A DNA stretch of 64,000 nt from Yoonia tamlensis (GCF_900115105.1 NZ_FOYP01000001.1:1-64000); one strand, 5' to 3'. Positions 36,823 to 46,692 are shown, numbered from the stretch's first letter. The notes: generated by a model from the sequence alone, not told the origin. Numbers and translations: made by a program.

Positions 36823-37341
36823 TTAGCGGCGATGCCACAGGCGCGGCATTTGGTTCGGGTTCACCTCACCGCCAGCTGTTGCTTCGAACCGCAGAGTGTC
36901 CGCCGTGCATTCAAACCAGCCAATCCCGCCGCCACCCATTCCGGTGGCTGAATCGAACGGGATTTCCATTGTTTGCCCCAAGACATCCGCCGATCCGACA
37001 AGCGTATAGTCATCCACAGCGGCGATAAAGGCGTTGTCAGCCGCATCAATCCGTCCCGCGCTATAGCCCACGACCTTGACGCTCATCACCGGGATATCCG
37101 GAATCGCGATGCTTAGGGTCATGTCGTCAGCAAGCAGCGTAAACATCCCGTCGGGCAGGATTTCCATTGATACCTCGCCATTGGTGGGCGTTGCGGTGCC
37201 TTGCATCTGAACCGACATCATATCGGCAATATCACGCAGATCGGCGATCCATGTGCCGACCATGCAGTCGTCGACAGCGGCATGTGCTGGCGCTGAAAAC
37301 AGTGTCGCGGCAAGGCAGACAGTCATTGAAAAACGTGTCAT
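36823..37341 (-). CDS. Secreted hypothetical protein
   Basis: 172 residues with a signal peptide (MTRFSMTVCLAATLFSAPAHA), so periplasmic. The mature part is acidic and beta-rich, with a CMVGTW start and a second cysteine in GWFECTADTLRFE; the pair may form a disulfide. The GTW start of a barrel is reminiscent of lipocalin-like proteins, but the family is not recognised. It ends 22 bases upstream of the SixA gene on the same strand. Confidence 0.7.
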   Translation of the reverse strand: MTRFSMTVCLAATLFSAPAHAAVDDCMVGTWIADLRDIADMMSVQMQGTATPTNGEVSMEILPDGMFTLLADDMTLSIAIPDIPVMSVKVVGYSAGRIDAADNAFIAAVDDYTLVGSADVLGQTMEIPFDSATGMGGGGIGWFECTADTLRFEATAGGEVNPNQMPRLWHRR

Positions 37342-37410
37342 GGCGGCTCCAGAATTATACTATTTCAAGACAATGATACCACGCCGCCAACACGACCCAA
37401 AGTCAGGTTT

Positions 37411-38289
37411 TCATGGCTTTTCGTAGCGGATGATCGATCCGGCCCCATGTTCGGTAAACAGCTCAAGCAGGCTTGCATTCGGCAGGCGCCCGTCAAGGAT
37501 CACCACCGCGCGCACACCTTTTTCCAATGCATCAAGCGCAGTTTCCGTTTTGGGGATCATGCCGCCGGCGATGGTGCCCTGGGCAATCATATCGCGCACC
37601 TGGTCGGGGGAAAGCTGTGTGACAACGTTGCCATCGGCGTCTTTCACGCCGGATACATCTGTCAGCAGCAACAGGCGGTCGGCCTTGAGAGCGCCCGCAA
37701 TCGCACCGGCTGCGGTGTCACCGTTGACGTTAAATGTTTCCAGAAAATCCATGCCTGTCGCAACAGGGGCGACGACCGGAATAATGCCTGCGGTAAACAG
37801 ATCGCGCAGCACCTGCACGTTCATTTCAACAGGGCGGCCCACAAAGCCCAGTTCCGGATCGTCGGCCTCGGCAACCATCAGGTCGTCGTCTTTGCCAGAC
37901 AGACCAACCGCGCGCCCGCCTTCATCCATGATTGCTTGCACGATGCGTTTGTTCACAAGACCCGTCAGAACCATTTCAACCACCTCGACGGTCGCCTGAT
38001 CGGTCACACGCTTGCCACGGATGAATTCGGATTTGATGCCCAGCTTGTCCAGCATTTCATTGATCATCGGGCCACCGCCGTGCACGACCACAGGGTTCAT
38101 GCCGACCTGTTTCATCAGCACGATATCGCGTGCGAATTGCGCCATTGCATCCGCATCGCCCATCGCGTTGCCGCCAAATTTGACCACCACAATCGCGCCG
38201 GAATAGCGCTGCAAATAGGGCAGGGCCTCGGACAGGGTGCGGGCGGTTGCGATCCAGTCACGGTTCATGTCTTGGGTCCTTGCTTTCAT
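37411..38289 (-). CDS. argB: Acetylglutamate kinase
   Basis: Second step of arginine biosynthesis: phosphorylates N-acetyl-L-glutamate. The 292 residues have [35 protein letters not shown] and [14 protein letters not shown], the amino-acid kinase fold motifs. The ATG at 38289 overlaps the engB stop (ATGA); an ATG at 38268 (MNRDWIA) is also possible. The engB-argB link is usual in this order. Confidence 0.96.
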   Translation of the reverse strand: MKARTQDMNRDWIATARTLSEALPYLQRYSGAIVVVKFGGNAMGDADAMAQFARDIVLMKQVGMNPVVVHGGGPMINEMLDKLGIKSEFIRGKRVTDQATVEVVEMVLTGLVNKRIVQAIMDEGGRAVGLSGKDDDLMVAEADDPELGFVGRPVEMNVQVLRDLFTAGIIPVVAPVATGMDFLETFNVNGDTAAGAIAGALKADRLLLLTDVSGVKDADGNVVTQLSPDQVRDMIAQGTIAGGMIPKTETALDALEKGVRAVVILDGRLPNASLLELFTEHGAGSIIRYEKP

Positions 38290-38933
38290 GATATACCTGC
38301 AATGATTGCGCGTAGGGTCGGGATGCCGTCGCCCTTTTCCGAAGATGTCAGGATCAGTTCGGGGAATGCGGCGGGGTGTTTGGCCAACGCCGCACGGGTT
38401 TTCGCAAGCGAAGCTTCGAGCGCGTCGCCGCGCAACTTGTCGACTTTGGTCATGATCACCTGAAACGTCACCGCGGATCGGTCCAGCAGCGACATGATTT
38501 CTTCGTCGACGGCCTTGGCCCCGTGGCGCGCATCAATCAATACAAAGACGCGGCGCAGAGTTGGCCGGCCCGAAAGATAGTTTTTCAGCAGACGCTGCCA
38601 CTTTTCGACAACCGCAACAGGGGCATTCGCAAACCCGTATCCGGGCAGATCGACGACATAGATGTCGCCTGCGGTGAAATAGTTGATTTCTTGTGTGCGG
38701 CCTGGCGTGTTGGATGCACGCGCCAGCCCTTTGCGACCGGTCAGCGCGTTGATCAATGATGACTTGCCCACGTTCGAACGTCCGGCAAAGCAAATCTCCA
38801 TCCGGTCCGCTGGTGGCAGCCCGTCCATCGCAACCACGCCTTTGACAAACGTGGTCTCGCCCGCAAAAAGCAGCCGCCCCGTTTCCAGTTCTGCGGGTTC
38901 CGGGGCCTTGACCTCGGGAAAGCGCATTTCCAT
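38286..38933 (-). CDS. engB: Ribosome biogenesis GTPase EngB/YihA
   Basis: GTPase needed for 50S maturation. With the ATG at 38933 it has 215 residues: G1 motif GRSNVGKSS at 51-59, G2/G3 region [11 protein letters not shown] and DLPGYGFA, and TKVDK as G4. That ATG has GAGG eight bases upstream. A GTG at 38966 would add 11 residues but lies against an inverted repeat and lacks a ribosome binding site. Confidence 0.95.
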   Translation of the reverse strand: MEMRFPEVKAPEPAELETGRLLFAGETTFVKGVVAMDGLPPADRMEICFAGRSNVGKSSLINALTGRKGLARASNTPGRTQEINYFTAGDIYVVDLPGYGFANAPVAVVEKWQRLLKNYLSGRPTLRRVFVLIDARHGAKAVDEEIMSLLDRSAVTFQVIMTKVDKLRGDALEASLAKTRAALAKHPAAFPELILTSSEKGDGIPTLRAIIAGIS

Positions 38934-38966
38934 CTCAACTACCTCGATCTTGTCGGTTGGATACAC

Positions 38967-38995
38967 CTATACCGCCGTAGCGCACGGCGGCATAG
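38967..38995. repeat. Imperfect inverted repeat between engB and yidC
   Basis: CTATACCGCCGT and ACGGCGGCATAG, 12-base arms with one mismatch, five-base centre. It lies in the engB leader. Confidence 0.6.
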
Positions 38996-39049
38996 ATGCC
39001 AAACATCCGTAATGGATAAACGCTGGGCGCCGTTGCGCATTGGCCCCAG

Positions 39050-40858
39050 CTATTTGCGCGGTGCTGCGTCTGCTTTTTTCTTGCGGCGCAAGCTGGATTT
39101 GATGTTGCCAAACACATCCGGTTTTGCGCCGTGGCTGCGCATAATCGCGTATTGCTGGATGAACGTGATCACGTTGTTGGCGATCCAGTACAGCACGAGC
39201 CCGCTGGCGAAATTGCCCAGCATGAACATGAACACCCAAGGCATCCATGCAAAGATCATCTGCTGTGTGGGGTCGGACGGGGCCGGATTCAGTTTTTGTT
39301 GCAGCCACATTGATACGCCAAGGAATATCGGCAGGATGCCCAGCGACAGCAGTTGCAGCGGGCCCAGATCAGGTGCCGCAAATGGCAGCAGGCCAAAGAG
39401 GTTAAAGATAGATGACGGGTCTGGCGCGCTGAGGTCCGTGATCCAGCCGATCCATGCGGTGTGGCGCAATTCGATCGTGACAAAAATCACCTTATAAAGC
39501 GAAAAGAAGATAGGGATCTGCAACAGCATCGGCAAACAGCCGGATGCAGGGCTGACCTTGTTATCCTTGTAAAGCTTCATCATGCCTTGCTGCATGGCTT
39601 GCTTGTCGTCACCGGTTTGCTCTTTGAGCTTTTCCATTTCTGGCTGCAATTCTTTCATACGTGCCATCGACACATAGGATTTATAGGCCAGCGGCAGCAC
39701 CAGCGCCTTGAGCGTGATGGTCAGCGCGATAATCGCCCAGCCCATGTTGCCGATCAGCCCATGCAATGTGTGCAACAACCAGAAAATCGGCTTGGTCAGG
39801 AAAAAGAACATGCCCCAGTCGATGCTGTCGATAAAGCCGCTGACACCTTCTTCGTCTTCGTAGTGCTTGATGACTTCCCATTCTTTTGCGCCGGCAAAGA
39901 AACGGGTCGTGTTGGAATAGGTTTCACCGGCGGCAATGGTTGCAACCGGCATCACGGCCTCGGCCTGAAACAGGTCGCGACGTTCATAGTATTTAGATGT
40001 CGACCGGAACGGCGCGGATTGCGCGGGGATCAGTGTTGTCATCCAGTAGTGATCGGTAAAGCCGATCCAGCCGGAGTCTGTGGCTTCAAGCCGTTCGGCG
40101 GGCACACCTTCGCTGGCGTGAATTTCGAAATCCTGAATGTCGTCATAGTCGGTTTCTTTAAGCTCGCCATCGGTCATGCTGACCAGACCTTCGTGGAGAA
40201 TAAAGAATTTTTTCAGATCTTCGGGGATACCGTGGCGGCGGATTAGCCCATAGGGGCGCGCGGCGACCGCTTCGGTGCCATTGTTGGTGACCGACTGCGT
40301 GAACGAGAACATGAATTCGTCATCGACCGCGATTTCGGTGCGGAACACCTGACCAACGCCATTGTCCCACAGCAGTGTGACAGGGGTGTCAGCGGTCAGT
40401 GTGTCACCGGTTTCCAGTGTCCAGATTGTTTCCGGCGACGGCACGTTTTCTGTGGCGATGCCATTCGCAGCGGCCCAGCCGAACGCGGCGTAATAGGCGC
40501 CTGCTTCGCCTTCAGGGCGCAACAGCTGGACGATGGGGGAATCTTCGGTGTTTTCGACGCGGTATTGCGTCAGTGACAGCGTATCAATCCGCCCGCCACG
40601 CAGCGAAAGCGAACCTTCGAGCGTGTCAGTCTTGATCGCAACGCGTGGGGCAGGGGTTTCTGGCGCGGCTGCCTCGGGGGCGGTTGTTGTGGTCGCGGCT
40701 TCTTGGGTCGCGGGCAGTGCAGGATCGCTCGCGGCGATGGCCGCCTCATCCGTAAGGCTGACGGGTGGATCTTCGGGCGGGGACAGGTATGTCCAGCCTA
40801 GGATCACCAAAAAGCTAAGCAGCGTTGCCAAGATGAGGTTTTTGTTCTGGTCGTCCAT
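39050..40858 (-). CDS. yidC: Membrane protein insertase YidC
   Basis: Inserts inner-membrane proteins with or without SecYEG. The 602 residues begin with the N-terminal helix (MDDQNKNLILATLLSFLVILGWTYL), then the periplasmic P1 domain (about 60-340), then the five-helix insertase core with LKALVLPLAYKSYVSMARMKELQPEMEKLKE and the basic tail SLRRKKKADAAPRK. A very acidic, Ala/Thr-rich stretch follows helix 1. Usual rnpA and rpmH neighbours are not upstream here. Confidence 0.97.
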   Translation of the reverse strand: MDDQNKNLILATLLSFLVILGWTYLSPPEDPPVSLTDEAAIAASDPALPATQEAATTTTAPEAAAPETPAPRVAIKTDTLEGSLSLRGGRIDTLSLTQYRVENTEDSPIVQLLRPEGEAGAYYAAFGWAAANGIATENVPSPETIWTLETGDTLTADTPVTLLWDNGVGQVFRTEIAVDDEFMFSFTQSVTNNGTEAVAARPYGLIRRHGIPEDLKKFFILHEGLVSMTDGELKETDYDDIQDFEIHASEGVPAERLEATDSGWIGFTDHYWMTTLIPAQSAPFRSTSKYYERRDLFQAEAVMPVATIAAGETYSNTTRFFAGAKEWEVIKHYEDEEGVSGFIDSIDWGMFFFLTKPIFWLLHTLHGLIGNMGWAIIALTITLKALVLPLAYKSYVSMARMKELQPEMEKLKEQTGDDKQAMQQGMMKLYKDNKVSPASGCLPMLLQIPIFFSLYKVIFVTIELRHTAWIGWITDLSAPDPSSIFNLFGLLPFAAPDLGPLQLLSLGILPIFLGVSMWLQQKLNPAPSDPTQQMIFAWMPWVFMFMLGNFASGLVLYWIANNVITFIQQYAIMRSHGAKPDVFGNIKSSLRRKKKADAAPRK

Positions 40859-40994
40859 GCGAAACCACCCATATTCCCATAAAAATCTGAAGGCCGTTCA
40901 ACCCGTCAGGGTCGCAAAGGTCAAGAGCTATTCAGGAAATAGGGGCGGAATGCGACAGTTGTGATCGATATCGCAGCCGCAAACCGGCGTGTTT

Positions 40995-41168
40995 CTAGTT
41001 CTTGGCAAGATTCTGGTAGTAAACGCGTGTACTTTGAAAGACGGCGATCAGGCGGGGATCATTGACAGCGAGCCGTTCAACCTGCTTTGCAAAAGCATCT
41101 TCGTCCTGGCCATAGAATGATTTTGCCGCTGCCTCGTGGGGGGCGACACGTTTGCTGGATTGGTTCAT
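40995..41168 (-). CDS. 57-residue hypothetical protein
   Basis: Open frame from ATG 41168 to TAG 40997-40995: MNQSSKRVAPHEAAAKSF..., ending RVYYQNLAKN. It is soluble, charged and helix-prone. Coding is suggested by good amino-acid composition and the gap it fills between yidC and the SulP gene; the ribosome binding site is weak (AAGTAAG). No family recognised. Confidence 0.5.
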   Translation of the reverse strand: MNQSSKRVAPHEAAAKSFYGQDEDAFAKQVERLAVNDPRLIAVFQSTRVYYQNLAKN

Positions 41169-41387
41169 AACTACTTACTTTCTGACTGACTACGCCACAA
41201 CATTACCCGTTCAAGGCGGTAAAAATGAGGCGGCAATAAGGAGTATGGATTCAAATTTAATCATTAAACTCAAACGAGTTTAGGCTTCTTGCCTGTCTTA
41301 GCAAGTCTTATGAAACATGTCGGTCCGCGATTGCAACCACAAGTGCGCGTGCGGCAACTTTGGCGCGGAAATCAGCGCGACACACAA
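41169..41387. other. A+T-rich gap between the SulP gene and the small ORF
   Basis: Contains a short perfect stem TAAACTC-AAAC-GAGTTTA (41265-41282). No gene, promoter or clear terminator is supported. Confidence 0.4.
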
Positions 41388-43091
41388 TCATTTGATGCAG
41401 TTGAGCGCGTCAAATTGTGATAAATAAATATTGCCTGTCAGCGATTTTAAAAAGTGTTGATCACGCAGCCGGTCCATTACGGGGCCTTTTACCTCGGACA
41501 GATGCAGCTTTACGCCCATTTCATCCAGCCGTGTATTGATCGTTTCAAGCGATTCGAGCGCGCTGAAGTCAATGTCGTTCACGGCTGAACATTGCAAAAT
41601 CACATGGCGCAACGCCTTGTCACTGGCGACACGGTTTTGCACGCAATCTTCCAGAAAACGGGCGTTCGCGAAATACAGGCTTTCGTCCACGCGCAAGGTT
41701 ACAACACGCGGGTCGGTTTGCACCTGATGGCGTTTGATGTTGCGGAAATGCTGGGTGCCGGCAATCAGACCGACCTCGGCGATATGGGGGCGCGACGACT
41801 TGTACAGATGCAAGAGGATCGACAGGCCGACCCCAGCCGACACACCAATTTCCACGCCCAAGCCCAGCGTCAAAATAATTGTGGCCAGCACGGCGGCAAA
41901 ATCGGCGAAGGAATAATGCCATGCGCGCTTGAGAATGCTGAAATCGACAAGGCTTAGCACAGCGACAATGATCGTGGCCGCTAGGGTTGCCTTTGGCAGA
42001 AAGAAAATCAACGGAGTCAGTGCAAGCGCGGCGATCGCCAGCCCGATGGCGGTGAATGCCCCTGCCGCGGGGGTTTCTGCACCCGCATCAAAGTTCACAA
42101 CAGACCGCGAAAACCCGCCCGTGACCGGAAAGCCACCTGTAAAGGCCGCGCCGATATTGGCGGCACCCAATCCGATCAATTCTTGGTCGGGGTCGATGCG
42201 TTGCCGTTTTTTGGCGGCCAATGTTTGCGCGACTGAAATAGATTCCACAAAGCCGATGATCGAGATCAGAAAGGCAGGTAGCAGCAGTTGCCCCAGCAAT
42301 GTCGGCGAAAATGATGGCATTGTCAGGGGCGGCAGGCTTTGCGGGACGTCACCGACGATTTTGACCCCCCGAGCGTCCAGACCGAACAGCCAGACTGCAA
42401 CAGTGGTTGCGATGACCACAACAACCGGCCCTGTTTTCACCGCAATACCTGTGAGCCCCGCGCCCAGCCCCAGTTTTTGCAACGCAGGTCTTAACCCTTT
42501 GCGGACCCAAAATAAAAATGCGGTGGCCGTGATCCCGATCAGGGCGGTGGTCCCGTTGGTTTCGGGTAAATGTTCGAAAAGTGACAGCCCGAGGTCTAAG
42601 AGGTTGTGCCCATGCGCATCAATGCCAAGAATGTGCTTGATCTGGCTGGCCGCGATGATGATCCCCGAGGCCGTGATGAACCCCGAAATGACCGGATGCG
42701 ACAGGAAATTCGCGATGAACCCCATGCGGAAAATGCCCATCGCCAGCAGCATCGCGCCGGACAGTGCCGCCAGCGACAATGCGGCAACCGCGTAACCCAT
42801 CGTGCCTTGTTCAACGATATTGCTGAGCGCCGCCGCCGTCATCAGCGACACCACGGCCACCGGCCCCACGGCAAGCATACGGCTGGTCCCGAACACGGCA
42901 TAAAGCATGATCGGCGCGATCGATGCATAAAGCCCCGCCTCGGGCGGCAGCCCCGCCAAAAGCGCATAGGCAAGAGATTGCGGGATCAACATGATCGTCA
43001 CGATCACCGCGGCAATCAGGTCGTTCGCAAGCGTCGCACGGGTATAGGTTTTGCCCCACGTGAGGATAGGCAGAAAACGGGCAATGGGCAT
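41388..43091 (-). CDS. SulP-family anion transporter with STAS domain
   Basis: Secondary transporter for sulfate or similar anions in the inner membrane. The ATG at 43091 gives 567 residues: about ten or more helices including IPQSLAYALLAGLPPEAGLYASIAPIMLYAVFGTSR (the SulP signature) and TGGFPVTGGFSRSVVNFDAGA, then a C-terminal STAS domain from about residue 430 (VVTLRVDESLYFANARFLED...AVNDIDFSALESLE). It begins 26 bases after the SQR-fusion stop, so it is probably the last gene of the sulfur operon. It may carry sulfite or sulfate released by persulfide oxidation. Confidence 0.93.
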   Translation of the reverse strand: MPIARFLPILTWGKTYTRATLANDLIAAVIVTIMLIPQSLAYALLAGLPPEAGLYASIAPIMLYAVFGTSRMLAVGPVAVVSLMTAAALSNIVEQGTMGYAVAALSLAALSGAMLLAMGIFRMGFIANFLSHPVISGFITASGIIIAASQIKHILGIDAHGHNLLDLGLSLFEHLPETNGTTALIGITATAFLFWVRKGLRPALQKLGLGAGLTGIAVKTGPVVVVIATTVAVWLFGLDARGVKIVGDVPQSLPPLTMPSFSPTLLGQLLLPAFLISIIGFVESISVAQTLAAKKRQRIDPDQELIGLGAANIGAAFTGGFPVTGGFSRSVVNFDAGAETPAAGAFTAIGLAIAALALTPLIFFLPKATLAATIIVAVLSLVDFSILKRAWHYSFADFAAVLATIILTLGLGVEIGVSAGVGLSILLHLYKSSRPHIAEVGLIAGTQHFRNIKRHQVQTDPRVVTLRVDESLYFANARFLEDCVQNRVASDKALRHVILQCSAVNDIDFSALESLETINTRLDEMGVKLHLSEVKGPVMDRLRDQHFLKSLTGNIYLSQFDALNCIK

Positions 43092-43117
43092 ATTGGGGCT
43101 CGGTTTGATCAGGTGTG

Positions 43118-44791
43118 TTATTTGACGGAGATTTTTTCGGGTTTGGCAAGCCATTCACGGCCTTTCAGCATCCCCTTCCAATAGATCGGCGGTAGCATCT
43201 TTTCTTTCAGGAACCACGCGGCGCGCGTGGCTTTGGTGCCGTCTACAAGGAATTTCGGAAAGCTGGGTAGCAGGGTGCCGCCATAGCCAAATTCGGCCAA
43301 AACGATTTTGCCCCGCTCAACGGTCAACGGGCAAGACCCATAGCCATTGTATTGCGCGACAGGTGCGCCGCCGCGCATATCCGCGACCATATTGTCGGCT
43401 ACCACGGGGGCCTGCATCCGCGCGGCGGCGGCGGTTTTTGCATTGGGCGCGTTCATCACATCCCCAAGCGACCAGATGTTGTCATAGGTTTTGTGACGCA
43501 GCGAATATTGATCTACGTCGACCCAGCCAGCCGCGTCCGCAAGCGGCGAGACGCGGATAAAATCCGGCGCCGTTTGCGGTGGGCAGACATGCATCATGTC
43601 AAAGTCTATCGCAATCCGCTCAACGGGCGTGTCCGGTTTGGCCACATCGAACCAAGCCTTCTTGGCAGGGCCGTCAACCGCGACAAGGTTGTGAAAGAAG
43701 TTCAGGTTAGCATCGTATTTTTTGACATACTCCATCAGCGCGGGCACATAGTCTTTGACGCCAAACAGCACGCCGCCTGCATTGTTGAACTGAATGTCGA
43801 TGTCTTTCAGAACGCCGCGCCGGAACCACGCATCGCCGGACAGGTACATCGCCTTTTGCGGCGCACCGGCGCATTTGATCGGCATCGGTGGTTGCGTAAA
43901 TATCGCGCGACCGGATGCCATGCTGGACACGAGATCCCATGTATAAGGCGCCAGATCATAGCGGTAGTTCGAGGTGACACCGTTCTGGCCCAATGTTTCG
44001 ACAAGCCCGTCGATCTTGTTCCAATCGAGCTTTATCCCAGGAGTCACAACCAAACGGTCGTATTTCACCACGCGGCACCCATCCAGAATGACGGCGTTAT
44101 TGTCAGGTTCAAACGCGGCAACTGCGGCCTTGATCCAATGCACGCCGCGCGGGATCAGCGACCCCATGGTGCGGGCGGTGGTTTGGGCGTCAAAAATCCC
44201 GCCGCCAACCATTGTCCAGCCGGGCTGGTAATAATGCACATCAGCGGGGTCGATGATAGCGATGTCCAGATCAGGCTTGCGTGCTTTCAGGCTGGCGGCA
44301 ACTGCGATACCGCCTGCGCCCGCACCAACGATCACAACCGCATAGCTGGCATCGCCTGTGTCGGTGGGTGTTTTGCCGCCATTGGCAATGCGGCGCACAA
44401 CGCCGCCCATATCGTAGCCCGCGTTTTTGGTCGCGGCGAGAATATCAGCGACACTCAGGTTCCCCGCTTGTGACAGCGACCACAATGTCGCCGACCGCGT
44501 GCCTGTCCGGCAATAGGCAAGCACAGGGCCGGGGAGGTCTTGCAATGATGCGCCAAAGGCAGTGGCATCCGCGTCACTGACTTTGCCCGCGACAATGGGT
44601 TGATAGACAGCTTCGATCCCCAATTTTTTCGCGGCTTTGGCGACTTCCTGAAACGTGGGTTGATCGCCGCCTTCGCCGTCGGGTCTGTTGCAGATGATCG
44701 CCCGAAACCCTGCGTCTTTGATCGCTTGCAGGTCATCAGGCATAACTTGGGGGCTGGCCGAAAGGCCAGCAGTAAGCGTGTTCAATTCCAT
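43118..44791 (-). CDS. TIGR01244 phosphatase-like domain fused to sulfide:quinone oxidoreductase-like flavoprotein
   Basis: 557 residues in two parts. Residues 1-110 are a TIGR01244 (DUF442) domain with the active-site loop YCRTGTRS, Cys94, often fused to sulfur enzymes and thought to act in sulfur transfer. Residues 150-557 are an FAD-dependent sulfide:quinone oxidoreductase-like domain with GAGAGG at 156-161, a Cys in IKCAGAPQKAMYL and another in MHVCPPQTAPD, as in the redox pair of such enzymes, and the second FAD motif IWSLGDVMNAPNAKTAAA. It would oxidise sulfide to persulfide and pass electrons to quinone. It sits between the persulfide dioxygenase and SulP genes. Confidence 0.92.
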   Translation of the reverse strand: MELNTLTAGLSASPQVMPDDLQAIKDAGFRAIICNRPDGEGGDQPTFQEVAKAAKKLGIEAVYQPIVAGKVSDADATAFGASLQDLPGPVLAYCRTGTRSATLWSLSQAGNLSVADILAATKNAGYDMGGVVRRIANGGKTPTDTGDASYAVVIVGAGAGGIAVAASLKARKPDLDIAIIDPADVHYYQPGWTMVGGGIFDAQTTARTMGSLIPRGVHWIKAAVAAFEPDNNAVILDGCRVVKYDRLVVTPGIKLDWNKIDGLVETLGQNGVTSNYRYDLAPYTWDLVSSMASGRAIFTQPPMPIKCAGAPQKAMYLSGDAWFRRGVLKDIDIQFNNAGGVLFGVKDYVPALMEYVKKYDANLNFFHNLVAVDGPAKKAWFDVAKPDTPVERIAIDFDMMHVCPPQTAPDFIRVSPLADAAGWVDVDQYSLRHKTYDNIWSLGDVMNAPNAKTAAAARMQAPVVADNMVADMRGGAPVAQYNGYGSCPLTVERGKIVLAEFGYGGTLLPSFPKFLVDGTKATRAAWFLKEKMLPPIYWKGMLKGREWLAKPEKISVK

Positions 44792-44806
44792 TGTCGTTTT
44801 CCTAGA

Positions 44807-45688
44807 TCAAAGCGTGTTGACAGGCACTTTCAGCATCGGATTGCCGTCTTTATCCTTTGGGACATCGCCTGCGCGCATATTGACCTGCAAAGACGGGATG
44901 ATCAGCTTGGGCATGTCCAGCGTTGCATCACGCTCGGTGCGGAATTTGATAAAATCCTCGCGGGTTTTATCGCCGCCGACGTGAATGTTATGCGTCTTTT
45001 CATCGCCAACGGTGGTTTCCCATGCAATTTCGCGTCCGTTCGGGCCATAGTCGTGGCACATGAACAGCCGCATGTCGTCGGGCAAGGACAGCACCTTTTG
45101 GATGCTGTCATAAAGCGTACCAGCGTCCCCACCAGGGAAATCAGCACGGGCCGACCCGCCATCGGGCATGAACAGCGTGTCACCGACAAAGGCCGCGTTG
45201 CCTGCCACATGCACCATGCACGCTGGCGTGTGCCCGGGGGTATAGATCGCCACGACCTGCATATTGCCGATCATATAGGTGTCACCATCCGTAAACAGCG
45301 CATCAAATTGCGATCCGTCGCGCTGGAATTCGGTGCCTTCGTTAAAGACCTTGCCGAATGTTTCCTGCACGACCAGAATCTTGTCGCCAACGCCGATTTT
45401 CCCGCCCAGCTTTTGCTGGATATAAGGTGCGGCGGACAGGTGGTCGGCGTGGACGTGGGTTTCGATGATCCAGTCGAGCATCAGCCCGCGATCCTGAACT
45501 TCCTTGATCAGCGCGTCAGCGTGGTCATAGGTGATCCGTCCGGCGGCGTAATCAATATCCATCACGCTATCAATGATCGCGCAGTGACTGCTGGTCGGGT
45601 CTTTTACGATATAACTGATTGTATTTGTCGCCGCATCGAAATGGGCGGACACGTCGGGGGTGATGTTCATATCAATGGGATAGGTCAT
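44807..45688 (-). CDS. Persulfide dioxygenase (ETHE1/Blh type)
   Basis: Metallo-beta-lactamase-fold iron enzyme that oxidises glutathione persulfide to sulfite. The 293 residues have THVHADHLSAAPYI with the HxHxDH ligands at 78-83, GHTPACMVHV, GDTLFMPDGGSARADFPGGDA and the late CHDYGPNGR. It ends 15 bases before the fusion flavoprotein. In other alphaproteobacteria the same enzyme pair is under BigR control; no BigR gene is present here. Confidence 0.93.
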   Translation of the reverse strand: MTYPIDMNITPDVSAHFDAATNTISYIVKDPTSSHCAIIDSVMDIDYAAGRITYDHADALIKEVQDRGLMLDWIIETHVHADHLSAAPYIQQKLGGKIGVGDKILVVQETFGKVFNEGTEFQRDGSQFDALFTDGDTYMIGNMQVVAIYTPGHTPACMVHVAGNAAFVGDTLFMPDGGSARADFPGGDAGTLYDSIQKVLSLPDDMRLFMCHDYGPNGREIAWETTVGDEKTHNIHVGGDKTREDFIKFRTERDATLDMPKLIIPSLQVNMRAGDVPKDKDGNPMLKVPVNTL

Positions 45689-45701
45689 AAGTTTTCTCCA
45701 G

Positions 45702-45914
45702 CTAGGTCCGGCAGGTGCGCAGGCCGAAAATGCGGTAGATCGGACAGAACCGCAGCGCGGCTGTGCCGATCATGATGATACCGGCGATCACACTGATCAC
45801 TGTCGCGGCAATGCTATCAAAGATTGCAAATTCGCTGATCACGGGCAACGCAATCAGTATAACACCAAGTACGATGCGAAATAGGCGGTCGATTGTTCCA
45901 ACGTTTGCGGTCAT
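45702..45914 (-). CDS. DUF2892 (YgaP-type) membrane protein
   Basis: 70 residues with the NVGTIDRLFRIVLGVILIA start and a C-terminal CPIYRIFGLRTCR, typical of DUF2892 proteins with two membrane helices, often linked to rhodanese and sulfide genes. Preceded by GGAGCCGG. First gene of the unit that continues into the dioxygenase 13 bases on. Confidence 0.9.
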   Translation of the reverse strand: MTANVGTIDRLFRIVLGVILIALPVISEFAIFDSIAATVISVIAGIIMIGTAALRFCPIYRIFGLRTCRT

Positions 45915-45970
45915 TTTTCCGGCTCCATGTTATGTTGAGACCAACCATAGGCCACGCGCGCAGAAGATTC

Positions 45971-45985
45971 GGTGACATTGTCACC
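45971..45985. promoter_or_regulatory. Operator candidate of the sulfur operon
   Basis: Perfect 15-base palindrome GGTGACA-T-TGTCACC, in the 88-base gap between the Crp/Fnr gene and the DUF2892 gene. A site for the adjacent regulator is the simple reading. Confidence 0.6.
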
Positions 45986-46002
45986 AAACGATGAAATTGT
46001 GC

Positions 46003-46671
46003 CTAATGCTGTTGTCCCGCCAATCCGGCAAGAGCAGTCCTATTGATCAGATTGACGCAGCCCCGCCCCTGTTCGATCCAGCCCCGACGTTGGAATTCTT
46101 GCAACTGGCGTGAAATCACCTCGCGGGCGGTGCCCAATTCAACAGACAATTTCTGGTGCGTCGTGGCGATGCTGTCTTGACCGCCTGACAGGGCGATCAG
46201 CTTGTCGGCCAGCCGCACGTCCATTTTTTGAAATGCCACTTCGTCGATCATCAAGAACAGATCGGTGATCCGCTTGGAAAAGGCGGCAAAGACAAAATCG
46301 CGGAATTCTTTGGACTGCGCGACCAGTTCGTCAAAAACAGCGCGCGGGATGGCGGCGGCTTGGATATCGGTTTCGCAAATGCCTTCGGCGGAATAGTCCT
46401 CGTAGGCCAATAGACAGGCGGTGGTCAGCACGCAGCTTTGGCCCGCATGTATCCGGTAAAGAACAATTTCATGCCCCGTTTCCGAGGTTTGCTGCACCCG
46501 AACGCTGCCATCAAGCAAGAAAAGCATGTTTTCGGGCGAATTACCGGGACCAAAGATTGTCGTTCCCGCAGGTACGTCGATGACGGCGCTTTTCTCTAGC
46601 AATATCTGCTGGGTTTGCGGTGCCAGCCGCGCGAGCCCTGCAAAACGCGCCGTCCACTGTTGACCTGTCAT
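46003..46671 (-). CDS. Crp/Fnr-family transcriptional regulator
   Basis: 222 residues from the ATG at 46671, which has GGGAGAAG upstream; longer starts lie in the leader. N-terminal cyclic-nucleotide-type beta-roll (about 25-125, VPAGTTIFGPGNSPENMLFLLDGSVRVQQTSE) and C-terminal winged helix with THQKLSVELGTAREVISRQLQEFQRRGWIEQGRG. The N-terminal cysteine set of oxygen-sensing Fnr is missing, but two cysteines in the effector domain (HAGQSCVLTTACLLA) could sense thiol or persulfide. It probably controls the sulfur genes just downstream. Confidence 0.9.
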   Translation of the reverse strand: MTGQQWTARFAGLARLAPQTQQILLEKSAVIDVPAGTTIFGPGNSPENMLFLLDGSVRVQQTSETGHEIVLYRIHAGQSCVLTTACLLAYEDYSAEGICETDIQAAAIPRAVFDELVAQSKEFRDFVFAAFSKRITDLFLMIDEVAFQKMDVRLADKLIALSGGQDSIATTHQKLSVELGTAREVISRQLQEFQRRGWIEQGRGCVNLINRTALAGLAGQQH

Positions 46672-46692
46672 TTCTTCTTCTCCCGCCGCATT

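Noticed and set aside
37447-38463. 338-codon plus-strand frame across argB and engB
   Set aside because: Runs through two well-identified minus-strand genes; His/Gln-rich antisense translation.
41238-41282. Tiny ORF with AAGGAG before ATG (12 codons)
   Set aside because: Spacing between the ribosome binding site and ATG is only one base, and the peptide is made from the hairpin sequence.
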